Of a DNA stretch of 64,000 nucleotides, positions 26,876-35,050 are shown piece by piece (the first letter of the stretch is position 1; each line of letters opens with the position of its first letter). A program made the translations under genes and the position numbers. The notes beneath the pieces were generated by a model. It ran no database searches. It was given only the letters and a program-made list of their open reading frames with translations, and was not told the DNA's origin. Source of the stretch: Allobosea sp. BH3 (GTDB lineage: Bacteria; Pseudomonadota; Alphaproteobacteria; Rhizobiales; Beijerinckiaceae); NCBI RefSeq assembly GCF_025499465.1, contig NZ_JAIMCA010000008.1, positions 1 through 64,000 of the forward strand, given 5' to 3'.

Positions 26876-27364
26876 TCAAAAGCCCAGAAAGGCTTCGAGC
26901 GGGCCCTTCATGAGCTGGATCAGGAAAATACGTTCAAGCAGGACGTAGAAGGCGACGGCGGATCCGAAAGCCGTTGCGAGCGAGGCCAGCCAGCCGAAGC
27001 CACCCTGCACGCGCATCGCGAAGAGGAGATAGAGGATCGTCGCGACATACATGCCGAGCGTGGCGCAGAGCAGGACGAAGCCGAGGATCGGGAGAAAGAA
27101 GCCGATGACGCGGCCCAAGCCGTCGCGATCGAGAATGACCGCTGACAGCGTATCGCGCCCCGTGATGCGCTTCGACCAGGTCACGACGAGGGTGCCGAGA
27201 CTCGCCAGCGCAACGAGCAGGCCGGCATAGAAGGGGAAGGCGCCGGGCTGCGGCCCGGACGTGTCCCAGCCGATGCCGAACTCGGTCGCGCCCCGCACGA
27301 TGATGAGCCCGTAGGCCAGCGTGAACAGGGCGATTGCTGTTTCAGCCCAGAAGCGAGTGACCAT
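26876..27364 (-). CDS. tctB: Tripartite tricarboxylate transporter small permease (TctB)
   Basis: This is a small membrane subunit of the TTT importer, 162 residues with four hydrophobic segments: ETAIALFTLAYGLIIVRG, FPFYAGLLVALASLGTLVV, VIGFFLPILGFVLLCATLGM and ATAFGSAVAFYVLLERIFLI. The motif SGPQPGAFPFYAG is characteristic. The start at 27364 (ATG) is chosen; the open frame extends upstream through the intercistronic hairpin but has no good site. Gene order is tctC-tctB-tctA. Confidence 0.88.
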   Translation of the reverse strand: MVTRFWAETAIALFTLAYGLIIVRGATEFGIGWDTSGPQPGAFPFYAGLLVALASLGTLVVTWSKRITGRDTLSAVILDRDGLGRVIGFFLPILGFVLLCATLGMYVATILYLLFAMRVQGGFGWLASLATAFGSAVAFYVLLERIFLIQLMKGPLEAFLGF

Positions 27365-27423
27365 GCCGGCTGTCTCTCTTGGGTAGGGGACGTCCGGCGC
27401 AAGTGTTGCCAGACATTCCGGGA

Positions 27424-27453
27424 CCCGTCGAACGGCAAGCCGCTGTCGACGGG
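27424..27453 (-). promoter_or_regulatory. Intercistronic hairpin between tctC and tctB
   Basis: CCCGTCGA at 27424-27431 pairs with TCGACGGG at 27446-27453. It lies in the 137-base gap after tctC. Hairpins behind a binding-protein gene often protect its mRNA and raise its level over the permease genes; here that is an inference. Confidence 0.45.
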
Positions 27454-27501
27454 CCCCGGCATTCTGCTTGCTACGGCGGGACCGTAGGGTCCCGGCGCAA
27501 A

Positions 27502-28494
27502 CTACTTCACGACCCAGCCTTCGGCCTCGAAGACCTTGCGGTTCGCGGCGTCGTCGCGGGCGACGAACTCGGCGAATTCCTTGCCCTTCATGAAGCGGCC
27601 GGTCTGGGCGGTGCGGGCGATGAATTCCTTCCACTCATCGCTCTGGCTGACCTTCTCGAGCACGTCCTCGTAGAACTTGACGGCGTCGGCGGGCACGTCG
27701 GCAGGCAGCCAGACGGTGCGCGGCATCTGGAAGGCCTCGAGCGGCAGCCCGGCTTCCTTGCAGGTCGGGATGTCGCCCCAGCCCTTGCCGCCGTGGACCG
27801 GCTCGCTCTTGGCGAGGCGGGTCGGCGAGAAGACGCAGAGCGGCTTCACCTGCCCGGCCTTCCACTGGCCGACATTCTCGTTGGGGTTGTTGGTGTTGGA
27901 ATCGATATGCGCGCCGGCGAGCTGGGTCGCCGCCATGCCGCCGCCCTGGAAGGGCACGTAGATCCACTTCGCGCCCGTCGCCTCCTGGATCATCGCCGTC
28001 AGCGTCTGGTCGGTGTCCTTCGACTGGCTGCCGCCCATCTTCAAGGTGCCGGGCTTGGCCTTGGCCGCCTCGATATAGGCCTTGGCGTCGGCATAGGGCG
28101 CCTCGCCGTTGACCCAGATCAGGAACTCGTCGAGCGCCATCGAGGCGACGGGAGTGAAATCGGCCGGCTTGAATGCGAGCTTCGCGACATAGGGCAGCAG
28201 ATAGGCGTTGTTGGTGCCGAAGATAACCTTGTGGGGGTCGCCCTTGCCGGCCTTGCCGTGGACGTAACCTTCGGCGCCGGAACCGCCGCCCTTGTTGACG
28301 ACGACGATGGGCTGATCGACCAGCTTGTTCTTCTGGATGATCGACTGGACGATGCGGGCGAAATTGTCGGTGCCGCCGCCGGGCCCCGAGGTCACGACGA
28401 ACTCGATGGGCTTGGTCGGCTGCCAGGCGAGCGCTGCTGCGCCGGGTACGATAGCAATGGCCGCGGCGAGCGCGGCTGTGCGGAACATGGCCAT
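27502..28494 (-). CDS. tctC: Tripartite tricarboxylate transporter binding protein (TctC/Bug)
   Basis: This is the periplasmic receptor of the TTT system, 330 residues. The signal peptide is MFRTAALAAAIAIVPGAAALA. The Bug fold motifs are PIEFVVTSGPGGGTDNFARI, VVVNKGGGSGAEGYVHG and MGGSQSKDTDQTLTAMIQEA, with KWIYVPFQGGGMAATQLAG in the second lobe. Start at 28494 follows a GGGAG site; ATG at 28488 is an alternative. It is followed by tctB and tctA, so this is a complete TTT set. Confidence 0.93.
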   Translation of the reverse strand: MAMFRTAALAAAIAIVPGAAALAWQPTKPIEFVVTSGPGGGTDNFARIVQSIIQKNKLVDQPIVVVNKGGGSGAEGYVHGKAGKGDPHKVIFGTNNAYLLPYVAKLAFKPADFTPVASMALDEFLIWVNGEAPYADAKAYIEAAKAKPGTLKMGGSQSKDTDQTLTAMIQEATGAKWIYVPFQGGGMAATQLAGAHIDSNTNNPNENVGQWKAGQVKPLCVFSPTRLAKSEPVHGGKGWGDIPTCKEAGLPLEAFQMPRTVWLPADVPADAVKFYEDVLEKVSQSDEWKEFIARTAQTGRFMKGKEFAEFVARDDAANRKVFEAEGWVVK

Positions 28495-28560
28495 AAGGCG
28501 TTCTCCCTACCTAGATTTCCAGTTTGGATGGCGCTCTTCCGGCGCCTTGATGAAGTCTTG

Positions 28561-29592
28561 TCAGGCCGCGGCGCGGCGCTGCGAACTGTCTCCCGCCATC
28601 TTGATGGCCAGCGCGAGCGCTGCGCGCGTCGCGCCGAGATTGGCAATGCCCTTGCCGGCGATCTCATAGGCCGTGCCATGGGCCGGCGTGCAGATCGGGA
28701 AGGGGAAGCCGCCGATCAGCGTCACGCCGCGGTCGAAGCCCATGAGCTTCATCGCGATCTGACCCTGATCGTGATACATCGTCAGCACCGCGTCGAAATC
28801 GCCGTTGCGGGCGCGCAGGAACACGGTGTCCGACGGATACGGACCCTCGACGGTGAAACCCTTGGCCTTGGCAGCCTTGACCGCGGGCTCGATGGTTTCG
28901 ATCTCATCGCGGCCGAAATTGCCGCCATCGCCGCAATGCGGGTTGATGCCAGCAACCGCGATCCGCGGCGGATCGAAGCCGGCAGCGCGCAGATTGGTGT
29001 CGGCGAGCGACAAGGCCCGCAGGATGCGCTCCTGCGTGATGTTGTTCGCCACTTCCGAGAGCGGGATATGCGAGGTCACCCGCGCATTCCAGAGCTTGTC
29101 GAGAACGTTGAACTCGCTCGCCGGGCCGTCGAAGCCGATCGCGTCGCGCACGAAGCGGATCTCGTCGTCATAGCCCTGATAGGCGAAGCGCATCGCCGCC
29201 TTGTTGAAGGGCGTGAAGAACACCGCATCGGCCTTGCCGGCGCTGGCGAAACGCAGCGCGCGGCGGAAATTGTCGGTCGCGGCGCGCCCGCCGGCAAGCG
29301 TCGCGGTGGCGCGCTGGAGATCGGCCGGATCATGGTTCGCGAGGTCGACGAAGAGCGGGCGGCCGGAGAAGGCAGGCAGCGGGGCGCCCTCGGCCACGAC
29401 CTCGACATCCGGGTCGACGCCGCTGTCGGCGATGCCCAGATCGAGCAGGCGCTTGTCGCCGAACACGACGAAATGAGCGGCTTCGCGCAGGTCCGGCTCG
29501 GCGAGGATGCGGGCCGTCAGTTCCGGGCTGATGCCGGACGGGTCCCCCATCGCGACCGCGATAATCGGCCGTGCGTTCTCCTGATCAGACAT
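28561..29592 (-). CDS. PdxA2-type 4-phosphohydroxy-acid dehydrogenase
   Basis: PdxA oxidises 4-phosphohydroxy-L-threonine; the PdxA2 branch acts on phosphorylated four-carbon sugar acids such as D-threonate or D-erythronate 4-phosphate. 343 residues. Motifs include IAVAMGDPSGISPELTARIL, the metal His in VTSHIPLSE, NPHCGDGGNFGRDEIE, TMYHDQGQIAMKLMGFDRGV and CTPAHGTAYEIAGKG. Placement at the head of a transporter operon, away from vitamin B6 genes, favours PdxA2 over pyridoxine biosynthesis. The usual partner kinase (DUF1537 family) is not in the window. Confidence 0.85.
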   Translation of the reverse strand: MSDQENARPIIAVAMGDPSGISPELTARILAEPDLREAAHFVVFGDKRLLDLGIADSGVDPDVEVVAEGAPLPAFSGRPLFVDLANHDPADLQRATATLAGGRAATDNFRRALRFASAGKADAVFFTPFNKAAMRFAYQGYDDEIRFVRDAIGFDGPASEFNVLDKLWNARVTSHIPLSEVANNITQERILRALSLADTNLRAAGFDPPRIAVAGINPHCGDGGNFGRDEIETIEPAVKAAKAKGFTVEGPYPSDTVFLRARNGDFDAVLTMYHDQGQIAMKLMGFDRGVTLIGGFPFPICTPAHGTAYEIAGKGIANLGATRAALALAIKMAGDSSQRRAAA

Positions 29593-29656
29593 CGGCGTTT
29601 CCCGCTCCGTTTCGTTTCGGGACGGGTAACACGCACCTACCGACCGTGCAAGTATG

Positions 29657-29666
29657 CTGTATACAG
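29657..29666. promoter_or_regulatory. Palindromic GntR/FCD operator in the pdxA2-COG4091 divergent promoter
   Basis: CTGTATACAG is a perfect 10-bp palindrome. It lies in the 142-base divergent region, 65 bases from the pdxA2 start and 69 bases from the COG4091 start. It shares atgctgtatac with the site upstream of the CoA transferase gene. One bound dimer could control both directions. The likely regulator is the GntR protein at 31217. Confidence 0.65.
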
Positions 29667-29734
29667 AATATGACTCAGCGGTTACTCCTGCAGCTAAGAA
29701 AACCGCAATGGCGTCTCCGGGAGGAGAGGATACC

Positions 29735-31123
29735 GTGAATTTCCATCAGCACTATGCGCGCGTTGCGCGCCCCGTCGAAGCCTGCCTCGTCGGCAGCGGC
29801 AGTTTCGGTCGCAGTTTCCTGGCGCAGGCCGCGCGCATTCCGCTGGTGAATGCGCGCATCGCGGTCGACATGACGGCTGAGGCGGCGGCCAAGGCCTTCG
29901 CCGCGGCCGGAATCGAGGGCCGGGACATTGCCGTCTGCGCAACACCGGCCGAGGCGCGCGCCGCCTGGAACGCCGGCCAGCGCGTGGCGGCAGGCTCCCT
30001 CGACACCGTGCTCGACCTGCCTTTCGACATCCTGATCGAGGCGACCGGGGCGCCCGTCGCGGCGGCGCGTCATTCGCTTGCCGCGATCGAAGCCGGGCGG
30101 CATGTCGCCCTGGTCTCGAAGGAGGCGGACAGCGTTGTCGGCCCCGGTCTGGCGCGGCTTGCTGCCGAGAAAGGCGTCGTCGTGACGCCTGTCGACGGGG
30201 ACCAGCCGAGCCTTCTGATCGGCCTCGTCACCTGGGCGGAATTGCTCGGCTTCGAGGTGATCGCGGCGGGCAAGTCGAGCGAGTACGACTTCGTCTTCGA
30301 GCCGGCTTCCGGAGACGTCATCTGCAACGGGGTGAGGCGCCCGCTGCCCGCACTCGCGAAGCATTGGCCCAGTAGCGGTGCGGATGCGGTGTCCCGCGCG
30401 GCTGCGCGGGCCGAGGTGCTTGGCTCAGCCTTCCCGCTGCGCACGGTGCCTGATCTGTGCGAAATGACGGTGGTGGCGAATGCGACGGGCCTGAGCGCCG
30501 ATGTCGCGGGCTTCCATGCGCCGCCGGCGCGCATCCCCGAGATCGCGAATCTCTTCTGCGAGCGCGGGCAGGGCGGGCTGCTCGCCGGCACGCGCCGGGT
30601 CGACGTGTTCCACCATCTGCGGCTGGCCGACGAGGCGAGCTTCGCGGGCGGCGTTTTCGTGACGGTGCGCTGCGAGGATCCGGTGAGCTGGAAGCTGCTG
30701 GAAGAGAAGGGGCATGTCGTCGCCGCCGGCGGCCATACGGCCGCGCTCTATCTGCCGCGCCATCTGCTCGGGCTCGAATGTGCGACCTCGCTGCTCGATG
30801 CGGCCGGCTACGGCGTCTCCGGCTATGGCTCCGATTATCGGCCGCGGCAGGATCTCGTCGCGGTGGCCGAGCGCGACCTGCCGGTTGGTACGGTCTTGAG
30901 CATGGGCGGCCATCACCACAGCATCGCCGACGTCGGCGGCGGGATGGTGGAGGCGCGGCCGCTTGGCGAGGACGTGCCGGCTCCGTTCTACCTGGTGGCG
31001 GATGCGAAGCTCGTCCGGCCGGTCCGCGCGGGCGATGCGATCCGCCTCGGGGACGTGGCGCTGGACGAAACCTCGCCGCTGTTCCAGGCTCGACTCAAGC
31101 AGGATGCGATGTTCTTCGCCTAG
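29735..31123 (+). CDS. Homoserine-dehydrogenase-like oxidoreductase with C-terminal SAF domain (COG4091)
   Basis: This 462-residue protein has an N-terminal NAD(P)-binding domain (VEACLVGSGSFGRSFLAQAA, PFDILIEATGAPVAAARHSL, GRHVALVSKEADSVVGPGLA) and a C-terminal SAF-like domain (LVAVAERDLPVGTVLSMGGH, VRPVRAGDAIRLGDVALDET). It is annotated in databases as predicted homoserine dehydrogenase, but its setting beside PdxA2 and transporters suggests oxidation of a sugar acid or similar compound. GTG at 29735 follows GGGAGGAG; the frame is open upstream to 29654 across the operator. It is followed by a hairpin and the GntR gene. Confidence 0.82.
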   Translation: MNFHQHYARVARPVEACLVGSGSFGRSFLAQAARIPLVNARIAVDMTAEAAAKAFAAAGIEGRDIAVCATPAEARAAWNAGQRVAAGSLDTVLDLPFDILIEATGAPVAAARHSLAAIEAGRHVALVSKEADSVVGPGLARLAAEKGVVVTPVDGDQPSLLIGLVTWAELLGFEVIAAGKSSEYDFVFEPASGDVICNGVRRPLPALAKHWPSSGADAVSRAAARAEVLGSAFPLRTVPDLCEMTVVANATGLSADVAGFHAPPARIPEIANLFCERGQGGLLAGTRRVDVFHHLRLADEASFAGGVFVTVRCEDPVSWKLLEEKGHVVAAGGHTAALYLPRHLLGLECATSLLDAAGYGVSGYGSDYRPRQDLVAVAERDLPVGTVLSMGGHHHSIADVGGGMVEARPLGEDVPAPFYLVADAKLVRPVRAGDAIRLGDVALDETSPLFQARLKQDAMFFA

Positions 31124-31125
31124 TT

Positions 31126-31148
31126 CCCGGCGCGTTGACAGCGCCGGG
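31126..31148 (+). terminator. GC-rich hairpin after the COG4091 gene
   Basis: CCCGGCGC (31126-31133) pairs with GCGCCGGG (31141-31148) around a 7-base loop, directly after the stop. There is no T run, so it may be a weak terminator or a transcript-processing hairpin between this gene and the GntR gene. Confidence 0.45.
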
Positions 31149-31216
31149 GGACCGTGTCGTAACGCGGCTGAGGGTCTGCCCTCGCGGGGAGAGCCCTGAA
31201 GGAGCAAGCACAGATC

Positions 31217-31882
31217 ATGACCGAGGCTGCCGAGGCCTATCCGCGCATCCAGCGCCGCACCCTCCACGAGGAGGTGCTCGAAAGGCTGCGCGACATGATC
31301 ATCGAGGGGCGCCTCGAGCCCGGTCAGCGCATCAACGAAGGCGTGGTCGGCGCTCAGCTCGGCGTCTCGCGGACGCCGCTGCGCGAAGCCATCAAGACGC
31401 TTGCCAGCGAGGGGCTGGTCGAGATGCAGCCCGCAAAGGGCGCGGTGGTTCGCCGCTTCTCGACCCGCGACCTGCGCGAGATCCTCGAGGTGATCAAGTC
31501 TCTGGAACAGCTCGGCGGGCGCATCGCCTGCGCACAGGCGACGGACGAGCAGGTCGAAGGCGTGGTCGCGATGCATGACCGGATGATGGAACTCTACGCG
31601 GTGCGCAACCGGCTGGAGTATTTCAAGCTCAACCAGATGATCCATTCGGCCATCGTCGCGGCCTCCGGCAATGCCGTGCTGATGGAGATGCACGAGACGC
31701 TGCAGGCCCGCATCAAGCGGCTGCGCTTCATCGGCAATGAGGGCCCGGCGAAATGGGCCGGCGCCGTGGCGGAGCACGAGGCGATGATCGCCGCGCTGAA
31801 GCGGCGGGATGGCGAGGCGCTGGCTGCCGAGATCGGCAAGCACATGGACCACACGCTGGATCGTGTGAAGGACGTGCTTTAG
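31217..31882 (+). CDS. GntR-family (FCD subfamily) transcriptional regulator of cluster A
   Basis: This is a 221-residue ligand-responsive repressor. The winged helix-turn-helix spans about 10-75: DMIIEGRLEPGQRINEGVVG, QLGVSRTPLREAIKTLASEG, LVEMQPAKGAVV. The FCD effector domain follows (FKLNQMIHSAIVAASGNAVL, HEAMIAALKRRDGEALAAEI), with His residues placed as in metal-binding FCD proteins. A GGAG lies upstream of the ATG. It probably binds the ctgtatac sites at 24228 and 29657 and senses the cluster's substrate (inference from position and shared sites). Confidence 0.92.
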   Translation: MTEAAEAYPRIQRRTLHEEVLERLRDMIIEGRLEPGQRINEGVVGAQLGVSRTPLREAIKTLASEGLVEMQPAKGAVVRRFSTRDLREILEVIKSLEQLGGRIACAQATDEQVEGVVAMHDRMMELYAVRNRLEYFKLNQMIHSAIVAASGNAVLMEMHETLQARIKRLRFIGNEGPAKWAGAVAEHEAMIAALKRRDGEALAAEIGKHMDHTLDRVKDVL

Positions 31883-31954
31883 GCCGGGGTCTCTTCTGCT
31901 ATCGCTGCGCGTTCTGCAGCACGCATCGCGCGGCCCGCGCGCAGCGCGGGACGT

Positions 31955-32023
31955 TCAGCTCGCCGAGAAGAAATAGACGCTCAAGGCGAGCAGAAAGAAG
32001 AAGCTGATATAGCGAACCTGCAT
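31955..32023 (-). CDS. Possible 22-residue hydrophobic peptide
   Basis: A short open frame reads MQVRYISFFFLLALSVYFF followed by SAS and a stop. It has a GGGGGG tract just before the ATG and would form a single membrane helix. It lies between the GntR gene and a conserved hypothetical gene, in otherwise non-coding sequence. It could be a small membrane protein or the leftover of a signal-peptide region. Codon-level evidence is too short to decide. Confidence 0.35.
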   Translation of the reverse strand: MQVRYISFFFLLALSVYFFSAS

Positions 32024-32184
32024 AGGCCCCCCGAGGCGTGCGGGGAAACCATGCGGAAAATCTCTCAAATCGGCTTCAATTCGATCTCTAAAATTGCGCG
32101 TAACGCGGTCTGAGATCTTCACTTTCGCGAAAGGCGTCCCGTCGACAGGGTCGACCCGTATGACGGGGCGAGGTGCCGCTGCCC

Positions 32185-32565
32185 TCAGGGGCGGACCACC
32201 GAAACGACGAGGTAGGTGTGCATGGCCTCGCCGTCGCTGATCGAAACATATTCGCCCGGCACGAAACGCTCCTCGCCGAGCCGGTAGCCGGCCTCATCAT
32301 CGTCGCGCTCGGTGGCGTCGTAGTCGATGTACCAATGGCCGCCGGGCTTGCGGCGCAAGAGGCCGATCAGGTCTTCCTGGCCGGGCTGGAAGCGCCGGAC
32401 GCGGCAGGAGGCGCGGTGCTCCTTCCATTCGGCCGGGTCGAGACGGTTCTCGTCGTCGAGCGGAACCATGAGGTCGTAGCCGTTATGGCTGTCGCCCTGA
32501 GGCGCGCCCTTTTCGCGCGCCAGCACCAGACGAACATGTCGGAAGATGCGGGGTAGAGCGTTCAT
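32185..32565 (-). CDS. Conserved hypothetical protein
   Basis: This is a 126-residue soluble protein. The ATG at 32565 follows GGAGGG at good spacing; the open frame upstream is not coding. Sequence begins NALPRIFRHVRLVLAREKG and contains YDLMVPLDDENRLDPAEWKE, CRVRRFQPGQEDLIGLLRRK, HWYIDYDATERDDDEAGYRL and EYVSISDGEAMHTYLVVSVV. It has no signal peptide or membrane segment. The acidic EDD-rich middle and beta-rich pattern suggest a compact fold. I do not recognise the function. It precedes the DUF465 gene in the same direction of transcription order (DUF465 first), about 50 bases apart. Confidence 0.78.
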   Translation of the reverse strand: MNALPRIFRHVRLVLAREKGAPQGDSHNGYDLMVPLDDENRLDPAEWKEHRASCRVRRFQPGQEDLIGLLRRKPGGHWYIDYDATERDDDEAGYRLGEERFVPGEYVSISDGEAMHTYLVVSVVRP

Positions 32566-32617
32566 GCGTTGCGGCCCTCCATTCGGTTTGCGCAATTCAG
32601 CGGTGCAGCCGCACGGC

Positions 32618-32860
32618 TCATCTGGCGGCGGACAGCGCCTGGCCGATGGCGTCCTTGGCCTGAAGGCGCTGCTTGCGCAGCTCGGTCTCGACGGCATGGT
32701 CCACCGGGGCGATGTTCGTCTCGGCGAGGTGCACCTTGTCGTTGATCTCGTCGTAACGGGCGAGCAGGCTCGCGAATTCCGGATCGGCGAGCTTGAGCCG
32801 ATGGATGGCGTCGCCCTGTCCCGGGAACTCCTCGGCGAGGGTGTGCGGGGTGTTGGACAT
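32618..32860 (-). CDS. YdcH-family (DUF465) small protein
   Basis: This is an 80-residue, highly charged helical protein. It opens with MSNTPHTLAEEFPGQGDAIH and continues with RLKLADPEFASLLARYDEIN, then AETNIAPVDHAVETELRKQR, the pattern of DUF465 proteins: a helical hairpin with conserved L..F..L...Y.E.N and E.LKK(Q)RL. AGGAGA precedes the ATG at 32860, so the longer open frame to 33061 is not used. Function of the family is unknown. It lies just upstream of the conserved hypothetical gene, probably co-transcribed. Confidence 0.88.
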   Translation of the reverse strand: MSNTPHTLAEEFPGQGDAIHRLKLADPEFASLLARYDEINDKVHLAETNIAPVDHAVETELRKQRLQAKDAIGQALSAAR

Positions 32861-33098
32861 CTCGGTCTCCTGCTGACTGCGGATGGTCTCGTCCCGGATG
32901 TCTAGCCACGCTGCGGCAGATCGGCATTGATCTAGCCCCAGGCCGCGACAGCGCGAGGATCGCTCCGGCAAGGGCCTGCGGATTAACCGTGCCGCGGCAA
33001 TCTCGCTAAAATCGTCAGCTTGTGCTTTTGTCGTGTCGCGAAATCGGTCATCGATAGCCAAGACGCCTTAACGCAATTTTTACCCTACGAGTGAATCC

Positions 33099-33320
33099 AT
33101 GCGACCAGAGCGCGTGCGACATTTCCCGCTGCCTCCCCGCGTCTCGATTCCGGAGCGGGTGCCGCAGGCGGCGAACGACAACGAGCCGGAGATCCGGGAG
33201 AGTGCAGCCAGCCTGCTTCTGGGGCGTTCGCTGATGGTGACGGCGGTGCTGGCGACGATCGCGCTCCTGATCGCCTGGGGCGCCTGGATAGGCAGCACGA
33301 TCTGGCGCAGCTTCTTCTGA
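33099..33320 (+). CDS. Small single-pass membrane protein with ANDNE motif
   Basis: This is a 73-residue protein: a basic N-terminus (RPERVRHFPLPPRVSIPE), the segment PQAANDNEPEIRESA, then one transmembrane helix, LMVTAVLATIALLIAWGAWI, and a short aromatic tail. The AANDNE segment recurs in small Hyphomicrobiales proteins of unknown role. Diverges from the DUF465 gene. No enzymatic motif. Confidence 0.65.
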   Translation: MRPERVRHFPLPPRVSIPERVPQAANDNEPEIRESAASLLLGRSLMVTAVLATIALLIAWGAWIGSTIWRSFF

Positions 33321-33455
33321 GCCTCGGCCTGCGAGGCTCGTCTCAGACCTGAGATTCTGCGTTTTTGGCGAGCAGGCCCCCGGCCGAAAGGCCTAAGCAT
33401 TTCCTGCCCGGCGCATCAGGCGAGCCGGTGGCGGCTTCGCCTGATGCCGCGCGAT

Positions 33456-34898
33456 TCAGCGCGCGTTCTGGAACGCCTTCGGGCTGAAGACGGTGCGGAA
33501 CAGGATCGCGAAATCGAGCCACATCGACCAGTTGTCGATGTACCAATGGTCGCAGGCGACGCGCTTGGCCATTTTCTCGTCGGTATCGGTTTCGCCCCGC
33601 AGGCCGTTCACCTGAGCCCAGCCGGTGATGCCCGGCTTCACGTTGTGGCGGCGCGCATAATTGGCGATGCGGCTCTCGAAGGCGTCGTCATGCGCCAGCG
33701 CGTGGGGGCGGGGTCCGACCAGCGACATGTCCCCGGCGAGCACGTTCAGGAGTTGCGGAAGCTCGTCGAGATTGTAGCGGCGCAGGACATGGCCGATGCG
33801 GGTGATGCGCGGGTCGTTGCGCTTGGCCTGCACGACGACCTGCCCGTCGTCCGTGGTGGTCATGGTGCGGAACTTGAAGATGCGGAACGCCTGCTGGTTG
33901 AAGCCGTAGCGCCGCTGCCGAAACAGGACGGGGCCCGGTGAGTCGAGCCGGATCAACGCCGCGACCATGACGAGGAGCGGCAGGGTCAGGATAAGGCCGC
34001 AGGAGGCCGCGACGATGTCGAAGGCGCGCTTCGCCGCGACCTCGAAGGCGGAGAGCGGCTGGCGCGTCAGGCGCAGGCTGGTCAGGGAGCCGGACTTTAC
34101 GATGTGCGGGCGCTCGAAGCGCTCCATCACGGGCTCCGGAGCGAGGTGAATCGCGACCGGCAGGTTGGTGAAGGCGTCGACGCAGGCATCGATCAGTTCC
34201 TGCTCCGACCAGGGCAGGGCGATGAAAACCGAGTCCGGCCGCTTGCCACGGCAGTTCGCCACCGCGGCGGCGAGATCGGCGGCCAATGCCTTGCGGTTCG
34301 CGCTTCTGTCTGATGTCAGGAAGGCGATATCGACGATCGCCAGCCCGGCATGCCAGGGCTTATGCCGGCCGACCAAGGACATGACGTTCTCTTCCCGCCC
34401 GATCAGGAAGATCCGCTCGGCGGCAATCCGGCCGGTCTTGCCGGCGCTGGCGATGAGCCGGACGATCAATGAGCGCGACAGGGCGATCATCGGAATGCCG
34501 ATGAGATAGGTCGTGAGGATGATCGCCCGCGAATAGTGTTCGGAGATCTTGGCCAGGAAGACCAGCGCCAGAAAGGCGACCATGGCCATGTTCCAGACCG
34601 CGAAGGCCGAGGCGATCTGCCGGCGGGCCGAGAGATAGTTCCCGATCTGGTAGCGGCCGCGTATCAGGTCGATGAAGACGAACAGCGTCGCCAGCATCAG
34701 CGCCAGCTCGGGTGTGGCACGCTCCAGGGTCAGTGTGCCGAAGGAGGCCAGGCCATAGGCTGCGGAGGCGAGGTGGACGATGGCCAGCACCACCAGCCCG
34801 TCGACTGCTGCGACCGCCGGCCCGAACCAGTGGCGCCAGATGCGAGACCGTCTCTCGGCGGTTCCCGGCACGATATGGCGCAGCGCGTTGGCAGTCAT
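33456..34898 (-). CDS. Undecaprenyl-phosphate glucose/galactose phosphotransferase (polyprenyl sugar transferase)
   Basis: This enzyme starts repeat-unit synthesis of an exopolysaccharide by transferring a sugar phosphate to undecaprenyl phosphate at the inner membrane. 480 residues, the size of WcaJ/PssA-type enzymes. The N-terminal part has four membrane helices, followed by a CoA-binding-like middle domain (RIAAERIFLIGREENVMSLV). The catalytic bacterial sugar transferase domain contains AAKRAFDIVAASCGLILTLP, FRIFKFRTM, RRYNLDELPQLLNVLAGDMS, LVGPRPHALAHDD and RHNVKPGITGWAQVNGLRGE. It is isolated here; no polymerase or flippase is next to it. Confidence 0.93.
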   Translation of the reverse strand: MTANALRHIVPGTAERRSRIWRHWFGPAVAAVDGLVVLAIVHLASAAYGLASFGTLTLERATPELALMLATLFVFIDLIRGRYQIGNYLSARRQIASAFAVWNMAMVAFLALVFLAKISEHYSRAIILTTYLIGIPMIALSRSLIVRLIASAGKTGRIAAERIFLIGREENVMSLVGRHKPWHAGLAIVDIAFLTSDRSANRKALAADLAAAVANCRGKRPDSVFIALPWSEQELIDACVDAFTNLPVAIHLAPEPVMERFERPHIVKSGSLTSLRLTRQPLSAFEVAAKRAFDIVAASCGLILTLPLLVMVAALIRLDSPGPVLFRQRRYGFNQQAFRIFKFRTMTTTDDGQVVVQAKRNDPRITRIGHVLRRYNLDELPQLLNVLAGDMSLVGPRPHALAHDDAFESRIANYARRHNVKPGITGWAQVNGLRGETDTDEKMAKRVACDHWYIDNWSMWLDFAILFRTVFSPKAFQNAR

Positions 34899-35050
34899 AG
34901 TTCACCCCAGCCTTGCAGTTCAGCCATGGCCGACACTTGTGTCCCGTTTCGGAACATTCGTGTCGATATGGCCTTACGCTCGGTCAAGGGTGGCAAGGCG
35001 CGTGCCGGCGGCGCCTGCGTCAGATCGGGCCAGACGGAAACGCGTCGCGT

